Below are positions 6,894 through 13,760 of a DNA stretch of 27,449 nucleotides, in pieces; position 1 is the stretch's first letter, and each line of letters starts with the position of its first letter. The notes beneath the pieces are model-generated. The model searched no databases. It was not told the DNA's origin and was given only the letters and a program-made list of their open reading frames with translations. Source of the DNA: an uncultured Clostridia bacterium. GTDB taxonomy: Bacteria > Bacillota > Clostridia > UBA1381. The translations under genes and the position numbers were made by a program. The stretch spans positions 1 through 27,449 of the forward strand of contig CAKSOE010000038.1 in assembly GCA_934476675.1 (NCBI GenBank). Direction: 5' to 3'.

Positions 6894-8706
6894 GTGTATC
6901 ATCGCTTTCATTAAAATCAATCTTAAATACATTAAATTTCTCTTTTTCAAATCCTGCAATTATTTTTTCAAGAGAGTTGTATTTTTCATCAAAAATTTTT
7001 TCCTTATTGTACTTGAAAACATCATTCCATAAGTACATAATGACTTTTTCAGCAAATGCCGGATTATATTTTCCATTTATCAGCTTAAGATCATCTTCAG
7101 AAACAAAAAATGCACCGATACGTTTATCTTCGTTAACAGCCAGATCGCTGTTTTCGTTTAGAATAATCTCGTTAATAGTTGTAACAAACGATTTCCATTT
7201 TATATTAGTATCCAGTATTTTCATTTCTGAGAAACTGCACTGATCAAAACTATTCGGGACCAGTTTCATTTTCCATCTTCTCTTGAAAGCGGTATCTAAA
7301 GTAAATACACTTTGATCGGCAGTATTCATTGTAGCTAAAAGCGATAAGTTTCCCGGTATCTTAACTTTGCCACTTTTTAAAACATTACTGTTAGTAACAC
7401 CGTAGACGCTTTCTCCGTCTTTTCCCCGGTCAAGTAATTGGAATATATCTCCGAAAATTGCCGGGGCATTTCCTCTATTAATTTCTTCTATTATTAAGTA
7501 ATAATGATTTTCAGGGTGTTCCCATGCCTTTTTTAATATAGCTGTAAACGGACCGTCTACAAAATCATATCTGATTTGATGTGTATCCGAATCTGTTTTC
7601 GGTAATATCTGACCGACAAAATCGGAATATGAATAATCAGGATGAAAAACTACTCGTTCCATAAATTCATCATCATTACAATACTTCTCTTTAATGATAA
7701 AACTCTTGCCACATCCGGGAACGCCGTAAAATATGATATTTTCTCCAGTCGAATCGTCAGTTCTTTGAATTATTGTTTCCGAGTGCTCTCCATAACTTTT
7801 AACGCTCGGCAAATAAACTGTCATTGGAAGCTTCACTTTCTGAATAATTGTTTTTGAAAATAAAGCGGAAATACTTTCTTCAAGTTCAGGATGTGTATCG
7901 AGCACCCCTCTTAAAACGCCAATAACCTGCGCTTCAGAAATCATATAAAGAGCTTGATTTCTGGATCCCTTGGTACTTGGTCCGATAAAAGAATTGTAAG
8001 AATCTTTATAGGGAATAAAATCTTCTTTTGTCATAGTGGGGACAATTTTTGCCACCATTTCAGCATTTATCATATAGTTTTTTTCCGAGTTATTATCCTG
8101 AACCGGTCCGGACTTTGCTTTTAGCACAGCAACCAATCCCAAAGTCCAATATACATTGTTTCCGCCGAATACTAAAAAAATCGGATCTCCGGGCTTAATA
8201 ATATCATTACTATCTTCATAAGAGTTTAATCCTTTTAAGCAAAAAGAGGTATGGCCGTTTTCAAAATCCTTTACTGCATTGCAATCACTCGTTTTGACAA
8301 CGTAATAATTTTGTCTGCCGATTTCTTTCAACGAAGTAACTTCAAATAAGAAGGTGCTGGCCTTTTCTGTTTGAATATCAGCCTCTTTAATTTTGATTTC
8401 TCCATAAAAAGTATACTTTTTTCTTTTATCCTCTCTGTAAAATAGAAAGATAGAATCTTTTGGGTAGCTGATATTTCCTTCAATTCGGCTATCGTTCACG
8501 TGTTTTGCTTCTCCGAGCATTTTCAGACGGCTGCCTTCAAGGTGGTTATATCCTTCTGTCAAGAATAATATAATTATGTTTGATTCGGCCGGAGTTACAA
8601 CTGCCCGTCTGATCGCATCATAGGATTTATATCCCCATAGTTCAGCCAATGTTTTCTGATCGTATTCACCAAACAGTATTAGTTGATTAATTTCTTCGTG
8701 TGTCAT
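6883..8706 (-). CDS. McrB/LlaJI-R1-type AAA+ restriction motor
   Basis: This 607-residue protein carries a McrB-family AAA+ domain: Walker A GVPGCGKS (328-335), Walker B YLIIEEINRG (403-412), the McrB signature MNTAD (460-464), and an arginine pair in AFKRRW (474-478). It would bind GTP, or ATP, and drive DNA translocation for the nuclease encoded next. Residues 1-125 (LWGYKSYDAIRRAVVTP ... FLFYRED) resemble the reader-like domain known to me as DUF3427, sometimes attached to nucleases or helicases; this is a tentative match. The middle region (about 130-300) is unassigned. The ATG at 8706 follows AAAGGAG by seven nucleotides. The gene overlaps its upstream neighbour by 20 nt. Confidence 0.88.
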   Translation of the reverse strand: MTHEEINQLILFGEYDQKTLAELWGYKSYDAIRRAVVTPAESNIIILFLTEGYNHLEGSRLKMLGEAKHVNDSRIEGNISYPKDSIFLFYREDKRKKYTFYGEIKIKEADIQTEKASTFLFEVTSLKEIGRQNYYVVKTSDCNAVKDFENGHTSFCLKGLNSYEDSNDIIKPGDPIFLVFGGNNVYWTLGLVAVLKAKSGPVQDNNSEKNYMINAEMVAKIVPTMTKEDFIPYKDSYNSFIGPSTKGSRNQALYMISEAQVIGVLRGVLDTHPELEESISALFSKTIIQKVKLPMTVYLPSVKSYGEHSETIIQRTDDSTGENIIFYGVPGCGKSFIIKEKYCNDDEFMERVVFHPDYSYSDFVGQILPKTDSDTHQIRYDFVDGPFTAILKKAWEHPENHYYLIIEEINRGNAPAIFGDIFQLLDRGKDGESVYGVTNSNVLKSGKVKIPGNLSLLATMNTADQSVFTLDTAFKRRWKMKLVPNSFDQCSFSEMKILDTNIKWKSFVTTINEIILNENSDLAVNEDKRIGAFFVSEDDLKLINGKYNPAFAEKVIMYLWNDVFKYNKEKIFDEKYNSLEKIIAGFEKEKFNVFKIDFNESDDTHEE

Positions 8707-9559
8707 CAAAAAACTCCTTTAAAGAATCCATGCTGCGCAAATCACCAGCCTGAACATAATAATTTTCAGCATCCATTGCTGTTTTGCCGTTTAACAATGC
8801 GTTTCTTGGTAAAACATATTTGTTTTTTATTATAAATTTTAAGTCATCCCGCGTTATATATCCAACATAGTTGTAAGTCCATCGTTGTTTAAGAACGGCT
8901 CTTTTCAAATCGCTAAAGTTGGCTGTGTCACTGTATAGCATACGCATTTCTTTAAGCAAATCTTCGCAATTCGGGTTTAACCTTATAAACAAAATAAAGT
9001 CATAAACACCATTCTCTTTATTTGGAATGTATACGCCGTTTTCATCCCAGTCTTTTGTTTCCAACAAAAGCAATTGACCAAAATGTTTGGTAGATTTAAC
9101 AGATACTTCTCTACCCGCTACTGACAAATCAACTGAATCCCATTTCCCTAATTTATAGACAGCAAAATCCGGCTTTGAGCTTTTATCAAATCTATAGAAA
9201 AAGTTACAAGCCGCACATTCTGCTATTTTTCCCTGAAAAGCATTTGCAAAAATCTCGCCGCTTCTTCTTTCGTGATGTCCTCCGCTCCGGTGATCTCTAT
9301 GTTCACCCTTTCCTCCAAAGGTCATATTATAAGCAAAATCAAAAACATCGCTTATTGTTTTCGGCTTCAATGTCCCGTCATTACGGTAGGGAACTTTTAA
9401 AGTAGTGAAAAAGCCATCGTCTGTCACTGCTAGCCGTTCAAAACTCTTTGCAGGAGCAACAGTTCCTAATGTTTCTTTGTGTTTTGGAGCAGTTGTTTCA
9501 GGACCGAGTTTATTTGGTTCTTTATCAGCATTTCTAAAAATCAACTTAAAAAAATTCAT
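8687..9559 (-). CDS. Putative PD-(D/E)XK nuclease, family not recognised
   Basis: I cannot assign this 290-residue protein to a named family. Visible features are a helix with GEIFANAFQGKIAE (E102, E114), then VDLSV (D144) and EVSVKST (E151, K155), spaced as in PD-(D/E)XK nucleases, then an aromatic/hydrophobic C-terminal half (RWTYNYVGYITRDDL). The first 75 residues are low in structure and could be a linker. It is joined to vsr by an ATGA overlap and overlaps the McrB-type gene, so it is made together with them. It may be a restriction subunit feeding the same methylation-based system or a separate nuclease. A binding-only role is also possible. Confidence 0.6.
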   Translation of the reverse strand: MNFFKLIFRNADKEPNKLGPETTAPKHKETLGTVAPAKSFERLAVTDDGFFTTLKVPYRNDGTLKPKTISDVFDFAYNMTFGGKGEHRDHRSGGHHERRSGEIFANAFQGKIAECAACNFFYRFDKSSKPDFAVYKLGKWDSVDLSVAGREVSVKSTKHFGQLLLLETKDWDENGVYIPNKENGVYDFILFIRLNPNCEDLLKEMRMLYSDTANFSDLKRAVLKQRWTYNYVGYITRDDLKFIIKNKYVLPRNALLNGKTAMDAENYYVQAGDLRSMDSLKEFFDDTRRN

Positions 9560-9978
9560 ATCTGTTTTTTCTCCTCAACCACTTGTTCAATATCGTTAAT
9601 ACATCGTTCAGTTTCTTTTCTGATCTCTTTTTCCCAAAAGCGAAGAACTGTCCATCCATCAGCTTTAAGTTTTTCATTTACCTCTTCATCACGTTCCATG
9701 TTACGTTTAATTTTTTGCTTCCAATATTCAGAATTTGTTCCGATACGGTCGGTGCTTTCTTTATAGTTTTTGCCGTGCCAGAACTCACTGTCACAAAAAA
9801 TAACAAGTTTATATTTCGGCATAACAATATCCGGCTTACCTATAAGTTTTTTATAGTTTTTTCTATAACGGTATCCGCGGGCCCATAACTCTTTGCGAAG
9901 AATACACTCGATGGCTGTATCTTTGCTTTTTATAGCTTGCATATTTTTTCTTCGTTGTTCCGGGGTATGGTTATCCAT
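9556..9978 (-). CDS. vsr: Very short patch repair endonuclease Vsr
   Basis: Vsr nicks DNA next to the T of a T:G mismatch that arises when 5-methylcytosine deaminates, so it accompanies m5C methylases. The 140-residue sequence has the family hallmarks: MQAIKSKDTAIE (E24), GKPDIV (D50), the loop FCDSEFWHG (61-69), WKQKIKRNMERD (86-97) and GWTVLRFWEKEI (108-119). E. coli Vsr has Thr-His in the active-site loop where this one has Cys-Asp; as far as I recall, the latter form is common in Firmicutes and archaea. The ATG at 9978 follows AAGGAG. The gene sits inside the nuclease operon, not beside the methylase, which ties the operon to m5C chemistry. Confidence 0.95.
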   Translation of the reverse strand: MDNHTPEQRRKNMQAIKSKDTAIECILRKELWARGYRYRKNYKKLIGKPDIVMPKYKLVIFCDSEFWHGKNYKESTDRIGTNSEYWKQKIKRNMERDEEVNEKLKADGWTVLRFWEKEIRKETERCINDIEQVVEEKKQI

Positions 9979-10014
9979 ATAATTTTCTCCTTACAGATCA
10001 GATATGCTTAAGAA

Positions 10015-11814
10015 TCATCGCCAAATTTCTTTAATTCTAACATTCTCGCTTTGTGGCTGATTGTTAATAGGTAATATAGATATACGTGCTAATATCGGAA
10101 AGTTAGATGCCAATCCAGCAAAGACACATCCGCCTGCCGGAAGAATCGGAATCATTTCATTTGTTGATTTATCTGAAAAAGCTATGGTTCGGTATATTTT
10201 TCTTAAATCCTCTTCATTGACCAGTCTATGAATGAAATAATTATGCAATTGGGAAATGATTGTGTCTGAAATATCCGAAGGTCTCTGGCTTGAAATTGTC
10301 AAGAATGTTCCGAATTTCCGGCCTTCTTTAATTATTTCTTCAAAGCACTCAAGCCGGTAGTCCTTCCACTCTTCACTTTCACGTATAGAAGTATTAGAAA
10401 GGATATTGTGAGCCTCATCCACAATAATATGTAACGATGAATCTAATGAGGATTTTTTAGCTTCTTTCTTTTCACTATACAACTTCTTGCAAATAATCAA
10501 AGGAACGATTTTCCTCATATCTACACGCAGACCGACTAAAGATATTACATCGATATTGGTCTTGTTTCTTTCTTTAGCGTCTCCAACAACGAATATCTTA
10601 GATAAACTGTCTATTTTATTATTTGCTCGCGCCATTAACGGCCCTATGTGCTCTTTGGTGATAAATGCCTTGCCAATTTCTTCACAATAATTCCAGTACA
10701 GTACCAGCTTAAATTTTTCAAACATATCAAGTTTTGAAATATCAAATGTTGCATTTTCTTCTGTGCCAAATATAAGGCGGTATATATCATCCTTTGATGT
10801 TCCGTATGTAACAGTTGAATTAGTCCTTGTATACATAGCCTTATATTTATAGTTATACATTAATTGCTCTTCAATAGCTGGAAATTTATCTGATATTTTC
10901 AGCAAATAAAATATCTCTCTTAAATAAGACCTGCAGTCTATTATTTTATCGTTTGAATTATATATAATCCCACAGAGAGATTCACGGTCATACATATTGA
11001 GATCTTCAAGCAATTTCCTAAATTTACGTATGCACCTATCAATGAAAGGCTTTTGGGTTTTATCTGTAGCTTCTAAAATGATAGACCAGAATTCTCCATC
11101 GGTGACATCATGAACAGAAACAGGATACTTATTGTCATTTGTCTTTTTTCTCAAACGAGTTGATAATTTATAGATATTTGCCTTATCAAAAACTTTAGAA
11201 TATTCCCCGTTAAAATCAATTAATACAAAACGGGCATTTTTCTGAAACTTAGGATGCTGACTGTATTTCTGAACTACTTCTCTGTATAGCTTAGCCAAGG
11301 TATTTGATTTTCCGCTGCCCGTATTTCCAAAAATTCCTATATGACTGCATAACAAATCTTGAACATTAACTTCAAAGGGATACTCTTCGTACCCGATTAA
11401 TGTACCTAATGTGATTTTATCCTCAGCATTTTTAGCAAAGATGTTTGAAATGATATCCTCCGTTACAACATACACATAGTTTCCAATCATTGGTAAGTTA
11501 GTAACACCGTGTACAAATTTATCCTGTTCTATGGAGCCGAGAACACCTATACCGATTATACGGTTTATTGCACTTTTTTTATCTGGCTGATAATTTTCGG
11601 AAAACTCTTCTTTCATGTATTCGCCTTCAACTTTACCAATAATATTAGAAAAGCCCTTGCGAATCAAAACGAAACTCCCGATACTTACATTTTTTACTAC
11701 AGCACCGTTAAAATTAAGATATTCCGAATTCTTATTACTATATATACCAGCTTTAATAATACGTCCGGATACTTCGCATACTTCACCGATTTTCAATATA
11801 TCATTTAACTGCAT
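10015..11814 (-). CDS. HerA-type ATPase of a SIR2-HerA defence module
   Basis: This 599-residue protein is a HerA/FtsK-like hexameric ATPase. It has a HAS-barrel-like N-terminus (about 1-140), Walker A GNTGSGKS (163-170, K169), FVLIDFNGEY (197-205), Walker B LHIIVDEAHN (461-470, D466/E467), and the sensor/arginine-finger region GRKFGTFLTISSQRPSDI (498-515). HerA proteins act with NurA in end resection or with SIR2 and other effectors in phage defence. Here no NurA is present and the upstream gene is SIR2. The start at 11814 overlaps the SIR2 stop by 14 nt, with CGGAG upstream. In studied SIR2-HerA systems the two proteins form one large complex that depletes NAD+ and degrades DNA; assignment by homology is firm, activity here is inferred. 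Confidence 0.93.
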   Translation of the reverse strand: MQLNDILKIGEVCEVSGRIIKAGIYSNKNSEYLNFNGAVVKNVSIGSFVLIRKGFSNIIGKVEGEYMKEEFSENYQPDKKSAINRIIGIGVLGSIEQDKFVHGVTNLPMIGNYVYVVTEDIISNIFAKNAEDKITLGTLIGYEEYPFEVNVQDLLCSHIGIFGNTGSGKSNTLAKLYREVVQKYSQHPKFQKNARFVLIDFNGEYSKVFDKANIYKLSTRLRKKTNDNKYPVSVHDVTDGEFWSIILEATDKTQKPFIDRCIRKFRKLLEDLNMYDRESLCGIIYNSNDKIIDCRSYLREIFYLLKISDKFPAIEEQLMYNYKYKAMYTRTNSTVTYGTSKDDIYRLIFGTEENATFDISKLDMFEKFKLVLYWNYCEEIGKAFITKEHIGPLMARANNKIDSLSKIFVVGDAKERNKTNIDVISLVGLRVDMRKIVPLIICKKLYSEKKEAKKSSLDSSLHIIVDEAHNILSNTSIRESEEWKDYRLECFEEIIKEGRKFGTFLTISSQRPSDISDTIISQLHNYFIHRLVNEEDLRKIYRTIAFSDKSTNEMIPILPAGGCVFAGLASNFPILARISILPINNQPQSENVRIKEIWR

Positions 11815-12826
11815 TATATATCTCCGTTAACAAAGAATTTACATCGTCCAAAGTGAATTCATTGATTTTATTTGCTTTTTCATCTCTATTAAAATAACAA
11901 AACACATTATTATTAAATTTAAATAATTCTTGAAACCAAAGCAAATCTTTTTGGCAATATGGAAATACAATCAAAGTGAGTGTTGGATTGGAAGATAAAG
12001 CCCTGCCAATTACTTGCGTCATATGTTCATCTTCAAAAGAAAAACCAAAAGCAATCAGAACTGTATTCTGACGTTCGAGTTCATTTGCAAACATGCGTAT
12101 CTGATCATAATAATTACTGTTCATTACAGTCGAATTAAACTTACTTTTTTCCGGATTGACAATGGCAAGCTTCTCATAATTTTTCAAAAATTCATCTCGA
12201 TCTGTTGATAAGAGAATTTCTTCAAATCTTTCTTTATAATCATCAAAGACGATTTTTCCATTTTCCTGTTTCCAATAAATCGAGCCATGAAGCTTAAATA
12301 AATTAACACTTATCGTCTCAGAGACCCTACCTGACAATTCAGTTTGTTTGCAAATTAATTTACCATAATTGGAAGTTGAAAACTCTGGTTTTATACGCCC
12401 TTCAAACCCATCAAAATAATCAATATGGTTTTTTTCTAAAGCCTTCTCTATAAGATTATCATAGTTAGTGGTAAAAATATTGATGATTTTATGCACTACA
12501 GAGGTTTCGCGTAAATCAACAATGTCTGCAAACGTTTTAATTAAAACACGTTTATTATTAAACGAGTTATCCTCAAAATTTATATTAGCAACAGGAGCAA
12601 TTGATTTTTTGAAAAAATCAATTTTCACTTCATACTCTTTATCTTTATCACCTTTTTGTATCGCTTCGCTTAATCTTTTTTCTATATTTGAAAGTGGTTG
12701 AAGATATGGCAGAGAAAAAGCCGAACCAAGCAAAAGATTTATGTTTGAAGAAGAAATTATTCTTTGAAGTTTTCCGAAAATAATTTTTCTCATATCATCA
12801 GAACATTTAAAATTAAATTCTTGCAT
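11801..12826 (-). CDS. SIR2-family NADase of a SIR2-HerA defence module
   Basis: This 341-residue protein carries a SIR2-like Rossmann fold: LLLGSAFSLP (31-40) at the NAD site, FTTNYDNL (118-125, N121), LFKLHGSIYW (176-185, H180), and LIAFGFSFEDEHM near the C-terminus. The Asn and His required for NAD hydrolysis by defence SIR2 proteins are both present. Paired with HerA it matches the SIR2-HerA antiphage arrangement, in which SIR2 depletes NAD+ when phage is sensed. The start at 12826 follows AAGGAGG by five nucleotides. It lies 17 nt after the XRE gene and overlaps herA. No membrane segment is visible, so a cytosolic protein is expected. Confidence 0.92.
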   Translation of the reverse strand: MQEFNFKCSDDMRKIIFGKLQRIISSSNINLLLGSAFSLPYLQPLSNIEKRLSEAIQKGDKDKEYEVKIDFFKKSIAPVANINFEDNSFNNKRVLIKTFADIVDLRETSVVHKIINIFTTNYDNLIEKALEKNHIDYFDGFEGRIKPEFSTSNYGKLICKQTELSGRVSETISVNLFKLHGSIYWKQENGKIVFDDYKERFEEILLSTDRDEFLKNYEKLAIVNPEKSKFNSTVMNSNYYDQIRMFANELERQNTVLIAFGFSFEDEHMTQVIGRALSSNPTLTLIVFPYCQKDLLWFQELFKFNNNVFCYFNRDEKANKINEFTLDDVNSLLTEIYNAVK

Positions 12827-12842
12827 ATTGTCCTCCTTGTTT

Positions 12843-13052
12843 TTACTTCTTAGGCACTATTTCTACAATATCATCCATAGTGCAACCAAGGGCTGAGCAT
12901 ATCTTTACAAGAACCTCACTGCTGACAACGGCGCCGTCCTTACCCATCTTGGTGATGGTAGCGATGCTGATGCCGGCTTTTTCGGCGAGTTCTTTCTTTT
13001 TCATATCACGGTCGATTAAGAGCTTGAATAATTTTTTATAGCTTGCGGCCAT
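12843..13052 (-). CDS. XRE-family (Cro/C1-type) regulator
   Basis: This 69-residue protein is a compact HTH regulator: KKELAEKAGISIATITKMGK is the helix-turn-helix, followed by SSEVLVKICSALGCTMDDIVEI, the usual closing helices of small Cro-like proteins. As the first gene of the nine-gene operon it probably controls the promoter 53 bp upstream, restraining SIR2-HerA and the nucleases. GAGGTG stands seven nucleotides before the ATG at 13052; an in-frame ATG at 13067 lacks a ribosome site. The close spacing to SIR2 (17 nt) supports co-transcription. Whether it represses or activates is not visible. Confidence 0.88.
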   Translation of the reverse strand: MAASYKKLFKLLIDRDMKKKELAEKAGISIATITKMGKDGAVVSSEVLVKICSALGCTMDDIVEIVPKK

Positions 13053-13104
13053 TGCATTACACCTCATAGATAGTTATAGTTAGCACATTGTATCATTGAA
13101 AATC

Positions 13105-13133
13105 ATTATACCACACTCTACTCCAAACATCAA
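13105..13133 (-). promoter_or_regulatory. Promoter of the SIR2-HerA/nuclease operon
   Basis: On the minus strand TTGATG (13128-13133) and TATAAT (13105-13110) are 17 bp apart. Between the -10 box and the XRE start there are short direct repeats (CAATGATACAATG; TAGTTA twice at 13069-13080), which could be binding sites for the XRE protein. No second promoter of this quality was seen inside the operon. Confidence 0.8.
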
Positions 13134-13254
13134 CAGTTTTCGGCAGAAAAATACTGCGATTTCAGTATTTATCAACTTTTTGTTACAAGTTTTCTATTTT
13201 CTCCTTGCTTTCCGTAATCTCCTTATCTTTGTCTACTGCGGTGCAAATTTTGAC

Positions 13255-13283
13255 TTGAATCAGGGGTTGTTCAGAGTTATAAT
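13255..13283 (+). promoter_or_regulatory. Possible plus-strand promoter near the element end
   Basis: TTGAAT (13255-13260) and TATAAT (13278-13283) with 17-bp spacing point toward the tRNA-Pro remnant. No coding frame follows. It could drive a short RNA through the element end, or it could be chance. Confidence 0.4.
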
Positions 13284-13492
13284 AACCGTATAAAAGCAAA
13301 AGTCTCTCGCGTGATAGCGAGAGGCGTGTAGCTCATATTATTCCGTGGAAATTGCTGTTGACCACATAACAGACCACCTACCGTTTCGGAGCACTCGGAA
13401 ACAGTGGACATAAGAGTGGCGAAGAGCACAGTTTTCCGAGCGGAAAGGGGCGGAAAAAGCTATTTTTAGCGGAAATTGCCTTCATAGGTCCG
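13284..13492. other. Non-coding terminal segment of the integrated element
   Basis: About 210 bp with no gene. It holds a perfect 7-bp stem CTCTCGC/GCGAGAG (13304-13323) that on the minus strand is followed by a T-rich stretch, a nine-base repeat GGAAATTGC at 13347 and 13471, and the octamer CACTCGGA near 13400, which also ends the tRNA-Pro remnant. Such repeats next to an attachment site may be integrase arm sites; this is inference. Confidence 0.5.
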
Positions 13493-13537
13493 TTTGGGAC
13501 CATCAGGCCGCAGGTTCGATCCCTGTCACTCGGACCA
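13493..13537 (+). other. 3' remnant of tRNA-Pro(UGG): element attachment site
   Basis: The segment runs from the anticodon loop TTTGGGA through CCATC, the variable region, the T-arm GCAGG-TTCGATC-CCTGT, acceptor CACTCGG, A73 and CCA, as in a tRNA-Pro. The bases before it (GTCCG) cannot pair with CCATC, so the 5' half is foreign and the junction lies at the anticodon loop. This is the displaced 3' end left when an element integrates into a tRNA gene, so the element lies to the left and the rebuilt tRNA-Pro should be at its far end, outside the window. Confidence 0.85.
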
Positions 13538-13547
13538 ACTTTTGGAG

Positions 13548-13577
13548 AATCCGCTGATAAAAATCGGCGGATTTTTT
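13548..13577 (+). terminator. Native tRNA-Pro terminator
   Basis: AATCCGC (13548-13554) pairs with GCGGATT (13567-13573), followed by TTTTCTG. It stands 10 nt after the CCA end and is what remains of the original tRNA-Pro transcription unit. Confidence 0.85.
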
Positions 13578-13623
13578 CTGCTTTAGATACTTAATTAAGC
13601 CATTCTTTACAGCGGAGCAGTAT

Positions 13624-13660
13624 AAAATGAACTATCTGGAAATTTCGGATAGTTCATTTT
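13624..13660. repeat. 13-bp palindromic hairpin
   Basis: AAAATGAACTATC (13624-13636) is perfectly repeated inverted at 13648-13660, with an 11-nt spacer holding the palindrome GAAATTTC. It may act as a weak terminator 100 nt past the SEC-C gene; no T-tract on the minus strand supports this strongly. Confidence 0.6.
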
Positions 13661-13760
13661 AGCTTAAGTCTTTTCTTTGTTTAATGCTGCCCAATTATTA
13701 CTCATTATAAGGAGTATTGCAGCTTAGGTATTCATCGCTTATCTCGTAAACATTACATTA

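Noticed and set aside
10015..12826. HerA-NurA repair pair
   Set aside because: The partner gene has SIR2 motifs (N121, H180) and no NurA nuclease features, so a repair pair does not fit.
13321..13537. tRNA-Pro interrupted by a small intron (GTGTAGCTCA at 13325 as 5' exon)
   Set aside because: Only four of seven acceptor pairs would form, the D-arm and anticodon 5' strand are missing, and about 150 nt is too short for a group I intron.
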